This document shows, piece by piece, positions 1 to 9,524 of a stretch of 64,000 nucleotides of DNA. The position numbers and the translations under genes were made by a program. Positions within the stretch are counted from its first letter, which is position 1. Each line of letters begins with the position of its first letter. A model generated the notes under the pieces. That model worked only from the letters and a program-made list of their open reading frames with translations. It was not told where the DNA came from and made no database searches. Source of the DNA: Dallia pectoralis (Eukaryota > Chordata > Actinopteri > Esociformes > Umbridae); contig CM055756.1 of NCBI GenBank assembly GCA_029465975.1, positions 10,146,206 through 10,210,205 of the forward strand. The letters run 5' to 3'.

Positions 1-1111
1 TACGAGCTGAGACTGGAACCTCATACCCAGCCCATTTTCGCTACCTATAACAGGACATCAGTGCGGGCTGAGGAACAGTGAACTGTGTGTTTATGCGTGC
101 GTGTGCGCGTGCACGTGTGGGCAATACACAGCTACAGGTCACATGGCGTGGGAGCCGCGGGGTCAAGAAGGTCACTTCCTGTTCCCTGTTAAAGAGGTGC
201 ATGCAGGGAAATATGGGAATGGAAAAACATCAAGGACGTATGTAGGACAGGAGCATAAAGACTCTTTTCAACACATCACACTTCTGACCTTGTCATTTTC
301 CTCACAAGAATGTGTTTTTTCCCTGCTATTCCTTACTGGGAAAATGCATGTGTTTTTGCTACACAAATAAAATCGAACTTCTCGTCATGATTTCATCACT
401 CAGGTACTTTTGATACATTGGATTGTTGCCTCGATTCATCAAGGACGCTCTGGACAAGTACCTCAGTTCCTGCAATACATACTGTGAATATGAAGGTAAT
501 GTGGCATTTTAATTAGTCCAGAGTAACGGTGTCTACTGCACATGCTCTGTCTGAACCCGAGGATTCAGTTAGGATGTTGATGTTGTGCAGTTAGGAGCAA
601 TGCCACACATCGTTAACAATCACTGGGCTGTTTTGTGGTGGATCGTAAGGCTGACCTCCGACCTCATTGCAGTTTGCCGACCTCTGACCTCATTGTAGTT
701 CACAGACCGCCCTGGACCAGGCCCCTGCCCAGTCTGTCATTATGTCTGGGCCCCGGGCACATCTCTGGGGTTGGACGTGTGTGCCAGCCCGAGTGTGTAC
801 GTGTCACAGCTTCGAGACAACAGGCATTGTTGAAAACAGACACCACAACTCATGACTCAAAGCAGACGCCTGTTCTCGCCCATTTTTTGCCAGGAGGACT
901 TACTGTTTTCCCTTGAAAAAACCTAGTCGGAAGGTTCACAGAATCAGGCGGTGATGAGAATAAAATCCAGAATCCTCCAACCAGGATTGGGGGAAAAACC
1001 GGAAATGTATTTAAAGTCTGAATTTGCATTTTCACGCCAGGGGTCATTAGCAGTTTTAGAAGTGACCCTTCTGGTACCACTGTTGTTTTCCAATAGCAGC
1101 CCATTAGAGGT

Positions 1112-1114
<3 letters not shown>
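1..1114. other. Intergenic sequence, nothing recognised
   Basis: No exon, RNA gene or mobile element is recognised here. Reading frames are short and lack family motifs. A short purine/pyrimidine-alternating patch lies near 88-120. Confidence 0.5.
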
Positions 1115-1198
<84 letters not shown>

Positions 1199-1227
1199 CG
1201 TGTGCGTGTGCGTGTGCGTGTGTGTAT
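1115..1227. repeat. (TG)n microsatellite
   Basis: About 80 bp of pure TG is followed by a TGCG-interrupted tail. The apparent HTHT and CVCV reading frames over it are repeat artefacts. Confidence 0.97.
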
Positions 1228-2275
1228 GGGTGGAGGGAGGGGGAGTTGAGTCAAGCTGTGCGTGACTTTCTGCATTGGGGTACACACGTGCTCGCGCCTG
1301 TAAGTGGGTTTACCTAATGATACCCCATGAGGAAAGTCAGGACAGCTTTAATATTGACTTTAAATAGAACTGGCTGCACGGCCTCCCGCTTAACCAGATG
1401 ATGGAGGGGAGGAGAGAACCTCCTCTTTCTGCATATGCCATCGTCGGTTACGATGACTTTTACTGCCAGCCTGCTCTACGGCTCCCCCTGTATGTGGTGG
1501 GATGTATTCATCATCGGTTATTTTACAATGACATGGCTCTCTAAACTCTCCTCAAGCCCTATGTTGAGCTGAACTATTTTCTCGTGTGTCCGTCGGTGTG
1601 TGTTTCCACGTGTGTGTGTGTCCACGTGCGCGCGTGTCTACGTGTGCGCATAAGGAGAATAGAATTTAATCTAAACCAATGAACGCTGCCCCGCTCCCCC
1701 GTCTCAACATTTACAGCCTCCCAGGCTCGGCTACTCAGGTGCGTACAGCCAGTATTTATGACCGCAGTAAAGTGGACTGCTGTTGTTAATCTCTCAGTGG
1801 CGTCCACTCTCCTCTGCCACTCGTGAATCTGAGTCTGGGTCCAGCCTGGCTGCCGGACCGGCCACCGGGGACCCGGGGAAACGGGGGCAGACAACTGGGC
1901 AAACCGGGAGTGAGACCCGACGTCGGAGGGCCCCCGCGGTGTTTGAAAGGTTCAGGGTTTAGCGTCTCAGGGGCCCAGAGGTTGATTGGGGCCCCGCGCG
2001 CGTTCAGGAGACGGATCCGACGCGGCGTACCCCAGACAGACGCACTCTGCGGCCCAGGAGAGTGCCAGGGGAGAATGTGGCTAATGAGAAGCAAATGTGG
2101 TGCATTCCCCGGTTCCTGTCACTCTCCATCTGAGTCACACGCCGTACAGCCCTCTGGATCGGACACATTTGCAAAATGAGCTTTGCATGCGTGCAACTTT
2201 AAAATCCCTCATTTGAATAACGTCGGGGCTCGCTGTGGAAGAACGCGCTTCGATGTGGTCCGTGAGGTGAGGTGT
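1228..2275. other. Intergenic, with a CpG-dense patch at about 1815-2050
   Basis: A TG/CG-alternating run lies at about 1582-1650. Roughly 1815-2050 is clearly richer in G+C and CpG than its surroundings, with many CCGG, CGCG and GACG words. Fish CpG patches can mark promoters or unmethylated islands, but no start codon context, splice site or protein match ties this one to a gene. I cannot assign a function. Confidence 0.35.
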
Positions 2276-2287
2276 GCTCGCGCGCGC

Positions 2288-2318
<31 letters not shown>

Positions 2319-2357
2319 CGTGCGTGCGTATGTGTGTGCGCGTGTGTGTGTGTGTGC
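2276..2357. repeat. TG/CG-rich microsatellite
   Basis: An alternating purine-pyrimidine tract of TG with CG and TGCG interruptions, starting with a run of CGCGCG. It is a possible Z-DNA former. Confidence 0.9.
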
Positions 2358-2764
2358 AGTGGCGTTTGTGAGCAGGAACCCCTGCTACTGTATGTAACAT
2401 TGCTGATAGATAAGCACTGCAAGTGACACAGCTCCAAGCCAAGCGGGCCTTTACTGCCTTGTTCCAACCTCACACACCTCTCCATCTCCCTCTCTTTTTC
2501 TCTCCCTCCATCGACCTCTCTTTCTCCCGTCCTCCCTCTGCCTAATCCCGGCTACCCCCACCGCCCCCCCAACTGTCTTTCCCCTCTCTCTTCCTCGTCT
2601 TGTTGCGGTTGTATTTTGCGCCCCTCAGGAAGATTACAAAGAGGCGCTTTGTGAGGGGATGCAGCTGCTGAAATCTGACTAGATCCAGCTGAAGAGAGAA
2701 GGGAGCAGGTGGGTCAACAACGCGACCACTCCATTCCCAGAATATCAGGCTCCACGTTTGCAAC
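2358..2764. other. Intergenic, pyrimidine-rich
   Basis: About 2458-2610 is strongly CT-rich on the + strand (CTCTCC, TCTTTCTC words) with a short C run. No gene is seen. Confidence 0.5.
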
Positions 2765-2960
2765 AGACACACGCACGCACGCACACTCACACACACACAC
2801 TCACACACACACACTCACACACACACTCACACAGAGACACACACACACACACGCACACACACACTCACACAGAGACACACAGACACACGCGCACGCACAT
2901 GCGGAACTGTGCAAACAAACAAGCGCATGCAAATAGACACACGTGCCGAAAGAAACAGAC
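2765..2960. repeat. Compound (CA)n microsatellite
   Basis: CA dinucleotides are interrupted by CTCA, GAGA and CGCA, with local ten- to twenty-base sub-periods. Confidence 0.95.
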
Positions 2961-2989
2961 GCACGCACACGCGCTAATCTTACCAGTCG

Positions 2990-3028
2990 AGCAAGCAAAC
3001 AAACAAACAAACAAACAAACAAACAAAC
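2990..3028. repeat. (CAAA)n microsatellite
   Basis: About nine tandem AAAC units follow a GCAAGC lead-in. Confidence 0.92.
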
Positions 3029-3297
3029 TCAACCCAGACAAAATGTTCCCACCCACAGTAAAGCGATACAGATGCCAGACACCAGACAGCAATAAAACAC
3101 TAATGTTCAAGGGAGCTTTTATGCTCGAATCACACATGTGGTTATTTCAAGTAGAGATATAAACAGAGAAATAAACAGCGATAGAGGATAAAGAAAACAC
3201 TTCACGTGGCCCGAAAGAGCATCGCTGCCGTCCCGATCAAGAGAGGAGAAACACACTGACAGCTCCGTGAAGTTGAGACGTTAATGGGATTGGGAGT

Positions 3298-3448
3298 GAC
3301 ACGCGCACACACACACGGACACACACGCAGAAACACACACACACGCGCACACACACATGCAGAAACACACGCACACACATGCAGACACACGTGCAGACAC
3401 ACACCCACACGTACACACGCACACACACACACACACACGCACACAGGG
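3298..3448. repeat. CA-rich microsatellite
   Basis: CA repeats with CG, GCAGA and TGCAGA interruptions. Several ACACATGCAG words recur, suggesting a small secondary period. Confidence 0.92.
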
Positions 3449-5810
3449 TTGCACCAAACGTCACATTTCGCCGTGACTCCGGGGACGTCGGTAAGACGAC
3501 ACTCATCCGGCTTTGCGGGGGGAAAAACGAGGGGGGAGCAGAGAGGGAATGAAAGAATACACAAGAATGGGGAGTGCGAGAGAGGAAGTCATGTGGGCCA
3601 CTGTGCTTGTTCCAGCCGGGGTCATATATTGTATCAGCCCATCGTGTCGTCTGGGTGTTGTGACATCAAATTCACCGAGCCGCCACGTTGTTCCCATTTC
3701 CACGGGACGGCTTTAACTCGAACGGCATGGACGACGATAATGAAACGCTTTGAAATGATCGAGTGCTGTTGACGTCTGAGGGAATACGAGGGCCATTTCG
3801 GCGGTCGTTCCTGCTTTATAAATCACACGCGCGCCGTATTCACCTCAGAACCGGCTTCAGGCGAACTTGTTCGGAAATGCCGAGTCAAGACGACGAATAC
3901 GTATTGGATGATAATTCGTCGGCGTTCATCCTTTTATGTTTTCTGTCATCGTGTTCCATATGGAGAAGTCTTGACCGTGATAAAACAAATATGCAAATGA
4001 GATGTGAGGAAGTTGACGGTGGATGGAACGCGGAGGGGCAGTTTGAAGGGATTTGAACTATTCCTGACTGTGAATTGCGATAGGAACGTCTATTTGGTAC
4101 GCTGTGAGTATTCCCAATCATGCAGCAGCAGCCTGTGATGACAACAGGGTCTTCTGTCAAACTCTCCGTCTGCTCCTAGAATGGGCTAGTGACGTGTCTT
4201 ACCCAGCATGCTCCACACCAGGCTCGCTCCTTGAAAGAGGCCAGTGTCCCAAACACACTTAGTATTCCTGCCCTGAGCCGCAGGCTACTATCTTATCACC
4301 GGTCACAGGCTTCGTGCTGACACATCCCCACACAAGTTTTATCCCAAGAAATCAGAAAGATCTCTTGTTTTTAACTGTACCCAGAGCTACAGAATTTACT
4401 ACGAAAAATGTGCAGGTCAACAGTCAAATTGCTGGCACATACCCTATATATTTAGTTATGCCCTCTCATTTGAATGCCTTATAGTATCTTTTATTCTAAG
4501 TAATGTTTTATGGTCTTTTGTTTTCCTTTGATGAGGTTGGACTTTTCCGGAATATTGTCAAAGTGGTGGCAGGACGTTGCTGTGGCGATTTCCCGCTGAA
4601 GAAGCGTCTTCACGACTAGCGGGCATAGCTGCGTAAAGGATTCCCGATCCGGTGACCGCTGAGCGATAAGAAGCCTCGCTGGTGTGTGTCACGGCAAATG
4701 GGAGACACAAAAATCTCTACAAAGTTTCCCAACTATCGTGTTTAATAAAGAAAACCTTTTCCCTCAGATAATTGTTCTTTTCTGCAGGTTAGGGTAAAAA
4801 AAGAAATCCACCAAGTTCCCAGGAAGTGCAGGGTGACTCCATGGGCACCACTCTTGATACTAAGCAAAACTAGTAACCCCTAACCTCTAACCCCTAACCT
4901 CTAACCCCACACTTTATCCTCAATCTTTCGTTACATTGGAAATAGTCATTTTCATTTCGAGGGGACAGACAATGTCCAAACGTGATACAATTTTCCTCGG
5001 TGGGGATTCTTGTAAAACAGGGACATGCACAGACTCACACACACCAAGAGCTGAAATAGATTCAACTGTATTATCCTCCAGCTGCCTACCACAGCTGCCA
5101 AATCCCAGAGATGTGTTCTCCTACACAGCAGCCTTTGGTTGATGGAACAAAGTATTGGAAATACCTCAGTTCATTTTGTGGTGTTTTTATGACTTTGTTC
5201 GAGCGCTTACATGGAGTTGTTTATATGTGACAGAAGTATTGGTGGTGGTATCAGGGATGTGACTGCGTTGGTAGTTGTGGGACATTACATTGTTGATTAT
5301 AATTATTCTCGTTTTTTTTTAAGGAATCAAACCTTACATGAAACCTACCGCCCGAAAGCTGTCCACATCCTTAACCCTGTGTAAAGCACTGGGTGCTGTC
5401 TGCTATTAAACATACTTTGTTGGTTCTCTGTTAAGTAACATCGTTCCCGCAATTGGACTGATGAGCCAATTATTCAAAAGTGTCTCGAGAGTGTGGCTTC
5501 TCTCTTACAAGCAAAATAAAATACATGGGAATTACAGAATTATGTGTCGGGAATATTTTAAATATAGACAGTAGTAGCCAGCCATGCATAATTTCAGTAA
5601 TCATATATTTGGCATATACAATTTAATGATATGTTCTTAGTTATGTTGTGCTAGAAATAGTTGTAGATTAAATTATAGTTAGCTAATCATTTTGGTGACA
5701 TGTAAGCATTATCTTAGGAGCTGGTGAGGTCAATGAATGAATCAAATGTATTTTATAAAGCCCTGTTTAAAATGAAACCTGTCACTAAGTGCTTTTATAA
5801 ATATCCAGCC
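3449..5810. other. Intergenic sequence
   Basis: No gene is recognised. At 4875-4908 there are about 2.4 copies of a 14-bp unit made of CCCCTAA and CCTCTAA words, loosely similar to the vertebrate telomere hexamer. From about 5160 rightwards the DNA becomes AT-rich. Confidence 0.5.
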
Positions 5811-5858
5811 TGAAACCTAACAGAGCATGCATCAACAAGTTGATAAACAGGGGCTAGC
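5811..5858. repeat. Dispersed repeat, left part, split by element 1
   Basis: This stretch, containing CAACAAGTTGAT, is closely matched at 21079-21125. The sequence right of element 1 (9474-9524) continues the same repeat, sharing AGAGAGGAA and a GGATCTGAGGG/GGCTCTGAGGG block with 21163-21188. Element 1 therefore inserted into an existing copy of a dispersed repeat. It resembles a repeat I know from salmonid genomes; the class is uncertain. Confidence 0.6.
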
Positions 5859-6237
5859 TGTCACGGATTGACCGGCGTAGTGTGGTAAAAGCCATGTGCA
5901 GAGTCCAATGATCCGTTTAAAATAAGGTTTATTAAATCAAAACAAACCGTAAACGGCGAAAAACACGTACTTATAGTTTGAATGAAATGAAAGGTGCGCA
6001 TATAGCGACTTCAAACAATCATATCACCAACAACTAATAATAATAACACGCGTAACAACACACTCACCCATATAATCCTGTGACATAGAAATACAATGCT
6101 AAGCAAGGAGTGACTTGCTAGCGACCCCTTTATATCCCGTATGATTATAATTACAAACAGCCGTGAGACAAACGTAAACAAGGAAGTGCATCACCGAAAT
6201 ATGTCCGTGTAGCAACGCCACCACACCAATCGTGACA
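5859..6237 (-). repeat. Element 1 3' LTR
   Basis: A 379-bp copy identical by eye to 9095-9473. On the minus strand it holds the TATA box, the self-primer segment AATGCTAAGC (+ strand 6095-6104), and an AATAAA polyadenylation signal (+ strand TTTATT at 5928-5933). This gives a U3-R-U5 order. Confidence 0.92.
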
Positions 6238-6250
6238 GTATCCCCCACTA
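6238..6250 (-). promoter_or_regulatory. Element 1 polypurine tract
   Basis: On the minus strand, TAGTGGGGGATAC directly precedes the 3' LTR, where the plus-strand primer of an LTR element belongs. Element 2 keeps the G run (GGTGGGGGA) and element 3 has AGGGGGGGAGTAC in the same place. Confidence 0.65.
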
Positions 6251-6489
6251 AAAGGCTAGCTCCCCAGATAGCCGAACGGAAACACAAAAACAAAACAAGG
6301 GAGCAACAGGGAGAGAACCCACAGTCAAACCCAAAAAAGGGTCAGTCCAGGACCGCAGGTCCAGCCCTGAATAGGCCTCGGTGGCCTGAGAGGCCGCCAT
6401 CTAGTGCGGCTGAGAGACCGCCATCTTGTGCGGCTGAGAGTGCGTTGTAGCGGCGGCCATCGTGGGCGACGTGGCGGCGGCCCATCGTG

Positions 6490-7203
6490 GGCGACGTGGC
6501 GGCGGCCATCGTGAGCGTAGTCGTGGCGGCGGCCATCGTGAGCGTAGTCGTGGCGGCGGCCATCGTGAGCGTAGTCGTGGCGGCGGCCATCGTGAGCGTA
6601 GTCGTGGCGGCGGCCATCGTGAGCGTAGTCGTGGCGGCGGCCATCGTGAGCGTAGTCGTGGCGGCGGCCATCGTGAGCGTAGTCGTGGCGGCGGCCATCG
6701 TGAGCGTAGTCGTGGCGGCGGCCATCGTGAGCGTAGTCGTGGCGGCGGCCATCGTGAGCGTAGTCGTGGCGGCGGCCATCGTGAGCGTAGTCGTGGCGGC
6801 GGCCATCGTGAGCGTAGTCGTGGCGGCGGCCATCGTGAGCGTAGTCGTGGCGGCGGCCATCGTGAGCGTAGTCGTGGCGGCGGCCATCGTGAGCGTAGTC
6901 GTGGCGGCGGCCATCGTGAGCGTAGTCGTGGCGGCGGCCATCGTGAGCGTAGTCGTGGCGGCGGCCACCGTGGGGGTAGTCGTGGCGGCGGCCATCGTGA
7001 GCGTAGTCGTGGCGGCGGCCATCGTGAGCGTAGTCGTGGCGGCGGCCATCGTGAGCGTAGTCGTGGCGGCGGCCATCGTGAGCGTAGTCGTGGCGGCGGC
7101 CATCGTGAGCGTAGTCGTGGCGGCGGCCATCGTGAGCGTCGTCGTGGCGGCGGCCATTGTGAGCGTCGTCGTGGCGGCGGCCATCGTGAGCGTCGTCGTG
7201 GCG
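6490..7203. repeat. 27-bp minisatellite in element 1
   Basis: About 26 head-to-tail copies of a 27-bp unit with core GGCGGCGGCCATCGTGAGCG. Nearly all are identical; variants cluster at about 6966-6975 and in the last three units (GTCGTC in place of GTAGTC). The same unit forms about 25 copies in element 2 at 27221-27898, so the array predates the split of the two subfamilies or has been exchanged between them. Confidence 0.97.
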
Positions 7204-7365
7204 CGGCCCTCGTGGGCGGCGATGCGGCAGCCATTGTGGGCGGCGATGCGGCAGCCATAGTGGGCGGCGATGCGGCAGCCATTGTGGGCGGCGATGCGGC
7301 AGCCATTGTGGGTGGCGATGCGGCAGCCATTGTGGGCGGCGATGCGGCAGCCATTGTGGGCGGCG
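7204..7365. repeat. 24-bp minisatellite in element 1
   Basis: About 6.7 copies of a 24-bp unit with core GCAGCCATTGTGGGCGGCGA. It shares the GCCAT(C/T)GTG core with the flanking 27- and 30-bp arrays, so all three periods probably derive from one ancestral motif. Confidence 0.95.
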
Positions 7366-8600
7366 GCGTGACGGCAACAGCCATCTTGGGCGCTGGCGTG
7401 ACGACGGCAACCACCTTGAGCGCTGGCGTGACGACAACAGCCATCTTGAGCGCTGGCGTGACGGCGGGAGCCATCGTGGACGCTGGCGGGACGGCGGCAG
7501 CCATCTTGGGAGCTGGCGTGACAGCGGGGGCCATCGTGGACGCTGGCGTGACGGCGGCAGCCATCTTGGGCGCTGGCGTGACGGCGGGGGCCATCGTGGA
7601 CGTGGGCGTGACGACGGCGGCCATCTTGGGCGCTGGCGGGACGACGGCAGCCATCTTGGGCGCTGGCGGGACGGCCGGAGCCATCGTGGGCGCTGGCGGG
7701 ACGGCGGCAGCCATCTTGGGCGCTGGCGTGACGACGGCAGCCATCTTGGGCGCTGGCGTGACGACGGCAGCCATCTTGGGCGCTGGCGTGGCGACGGCAG
7801 CCATCTTGGGCGCTGGCGTGACGACAACAGCCATCTTGAGCGCTGGCGGGACGGCGGGAGCCATCGTGGACGCTGGCGAGACGGCGGCAGCCATCTTGGG
7901 CGCTGGCGTGACGACAACAGCCATCTTGAGCGCTGGCGGGACGGCGGGAGCCATCGTGGACGCTGGCGAGACGGCGGCAGCCATCTTGGGCGCTGGCGTG
8001 ACGACAACAGCCATCTTGAGCGCTGGCGTGACGGCAACAGCCATCTTGGGCGCTGGCGTGACGGCGGGGACCATCGTGGACGCCGGCGTGACGGCGGCAG
8101 CCATCTTGGGCGCTGGCGTGGCGACGGCAGCCATCTTGAGCGCTGGCGTGACGGCAACAGCCATCGTGGGCGCTGGCGTGACGGCAACAGCCATCTTGAG
8201 CGCTGGCGGGACGGCGGGAGCCATCGTGGACGCTGGCGAGACGGCGGCAGCCATCTTGGACGCTGGCGTGACGACAACAGCCATCTTGAGCGCTGGCGTG
8301 ACGGCGGCAGCCATCTTGGGCGCTGGCGTGACGGCGGCAGCCATCTTGGGCGCTGGCGTGGCGACGGCAGCCATCTTGAGCGCTGGCGTGACGGCAACAG
8401 CCATCGTGGGCGCTGGCGTGCCGGCAACAGCCATCGTGGGCGCTGGCGTGATGGCGGGAGCCATCGTGGACGCTGGCGAGACGGCGGCAGCCATCTTGGG
8501 CGCTGGCGGGACGACGGCAGCCATCTTGAGCGCCGGCGTGACGACGGCAACAGCCATCTCGGGCGCAGGCGTAGCAGCCATCTCGGGCGCTGGCGTGGCG
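7366..8600. repeat. 30-bp minisatellite in element 1
   Basis: About 41 copies of a 30-bp unit with core CAGCCATCTTGGGCGCTGGC. Copies vary (CTTGGG, CTTGAG, CGTGGA; ACGACAA, ACGGCGG). Larger blocks recur, for example the similar stretches starting near 7830 and 7890, which indicates segmental duplication inside the array. The period divisible by 3 keeps the minus-strand frames open. Confidence 0.95.
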
Positions 8601-8675
8601 GAGGCGATCTCTGGCGTCAGATCTTGAAAGTCCAGCCATGCCTTCCACCACGCCCTAATGACAGCCGGGGGCTGC

Positions 8676-9131
8676 TTATGTAACCCCTCCGGGGATTTCT
8701 CTGTACCGGAGGTAGGTGGTCGGAAAGGGTCTTCCCTCGGCGGGGTAGTGGCTGTAGCTCCAGGGGTTTCCTCCCCCTGTCTGCAGCCCCGGAACAGTGG
8801 GCGGTGTCTTCTGCCCGCCCCAGCCGACGTCCGATGTTGCGGGGACTAGTCGACTGAGGACGGGATCCCATAGCAGGGCGTCTTCCAGGGAGTCCTCCTC
8901 CACTCGCTCGTAGAACGCCTCCTCATCATCCGAGGAGAGGGAGTCGGACCCCCAATCACCCTGCCAGGTGTAGCGCCGCTCCTGCTGCTCCGTGGGTTGA
9001 CGGTGAGCTTCATACCTCGGAGCGCTATAGCTTGCCCCTCCGAGGAATCCACTCACCGTCCGGCTCTGCGGGCTTCTTGGGTGGCTTAGCATTCTGTCAC
9101 GGATTGACCGGCGTAGTGTGGTAAAAGCCAT
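8676..9131 (-). CDS. Element 1 unknown acidic ORF, N-terminal part (starts in the LTR)
   Basis: I do not recognise this protein family. The 151-codon frame opens at an ATG inside the 5' LTR, 37 nt from its inner edge, and crosses the LTR end and primer-binding site without a stop. Element 2 has an aligned ORF with the same start and no indel over roughly the first 110 codons. Shared blocks include LGGASYSAP, TWQGDWGSDSLSSDD, YERVEEDS and WDPVL. Many differences are synonymous or conservative, for example CGG/CGC, GGT/GGC, TCC/TCT and D/E. That pattern suggests coding constraint. The middle is acidic with a serine-rich SDSLSSDD stretch. After about residue 105 the frame departs from element 2 because of an indel near 8780, so the last 45 residues are probably spurious. 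No zinc knuckle, protease or polymerase motif is present. Confidence 0.6.
   Translation of the reverse strand: MAFTTLRRSIRDRMLSHPRSPQSRTVSGFLGGASYSAPRYEAHRQPTEQQERRYTWQGDWGSDSLSSDDEEAFYERVEEDSLEDALLWDPVLSRLVPATSDVGWGGQKTPPTVPGLQTGGGNPWSYSHYPAEGRPFPTTYLRYREIPGGVT
9084..9094 (-). promoter_or_regulatory. Element 1 self-primer binding site
   Basis: On the minus strand the LTR is followed by G and then AATGCTAAGC. This is the exact reverse complement of GCTTAGCATT, which lies in the 5' LTR (+ strand 9331-9340) 30 nt downstream of the TATA box. It does not resemble the usual TGG start of a tRNA-type primer site. The arrangement matches self-priming as known for Tf1 and sushi elements. Confidence 0.75.
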
Positions 9132-9473
9132 GTGCAGAGTCCAATGATCCGTTTAAAATAAGGTTTATTAAATCAAAACAAACCGTAAACGGCGAAAAAC
9201 ACGTACTTATAGTTTGAATGAAATGAAAGGTGCGCATATAGCGACTTCAAACAATCATATCACCAACAACTAATAATAATAACACGCGTAACAACACACT
9301 CACCCATATAATCCTGTGACATAGAAATACAATGCTAAGCAAGGAGTGACTTGCTAGCGACCCCTTTATATCCCGTATGATTATAATTACAAACAGCCGT
9401 GAGACAAACGTAAACAAGGAAGTGCATCACCGAAATATGTCCGTGTAGCAACGCCACCACACCAATCGTGACA
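9095..9473 (-). repeat. Element 1 5' LTR with promoter
   Basis: A 379-bp LTR, TGTCACGG to CGTGACA in + orientation. On the minus strand TATAAA (+ strand TTTATA, 9365-9370) precedes the predicted transcript start at about 9340 by 30 nt. The ORF start codon at 9131 lies near the inner edge, leaving a leader of about 209 nt. Confidence 0.92.
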
Positions 9474-9524
9474 CTAGCAAAGAAAAGAAAGGAAGAAACC
9501 TAGAGAGGAACCAGGCTCTGAGGG
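9474..9524. repeat. Dispersed repeat, right part, split by element 1
   Basis: Continues the repeat interrupted at 5858, starting with the second copy of the CTAGC target duplication. It contains GGAAGAAACCTAGAGAGGAA, also present in diverged form near 21155-21175. Confidence 0.55.

Larger units (their letters stand above)
6401..8780 (-). pseudogene. Element 1 repeat-encoded continuation of the unknown ORF
   Basis: Going by alignment with element 2, the frame that continues the N-terminal ORF here reads as short alanine-, proline- and methionine-rich repeats (ATPAPKMAA type, then TLTMAAATT type). It is out of frame with the N-terminal part by an indel near 8780. All three minus-strand frames are stop-free across about 6.4-8.5 kb because repeat periods are 24, 27 and 30 bp and the units lack stops, so open length alone says little. 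The C-terminal frame stops at 6401, about 160 bp short of the polypurine tract, whereas element 2 stays open to 26991. No known domain is recognised. Confidence 0.45.
5859..9473 (-). mobile_element. Element 1: non-autonomous self-primed LTR retrotransposon carrying minisatellites
   Basis: Two 379-bp direct repeats beginning TG and ending CA (5859-6237 and 9095-9473) flank 2.86 kb of internal DNA. By eye the two LTRs are identical, so the insertion is recent. A perfect 5-bp target-site duplication, CTAGC, lies at 5854-5858 and 9474-9478. The polarity is minus: TATA box, primer-binding site and conserved ORF are at the right end and a purine-rich tract at the left. No gag, protease, RT or integrase motif is present. 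Instead there is an acidic ORF of unknown function and about 2.1 kb of 27-, 24- and 30-bp tandem repeats. LTR, ORF and 3' untranslated region are clearly related to element 2 at 26629-30168. A sushi-like Gypsy element probably supplied the enzymes; that is inference. Confidence 0.93.

Noticed and set aside
6462..8627. Long + strand ORFs (721 and 257 codons) over element 1, rich in GGGHRERSR and VVAAAIVSV
   Set aside because: They are antisense frames of phase-preserving repeats and lie opposite to the element's promoter, ORF and polypurine tract.
9084..9094. A tRNA-type primer-binding site for the LTR elements
   Set aside because: None of the three sites begins with TGG or resembles a tRNA 3' end I know, whereas each is a perfect complement of its own LTR.
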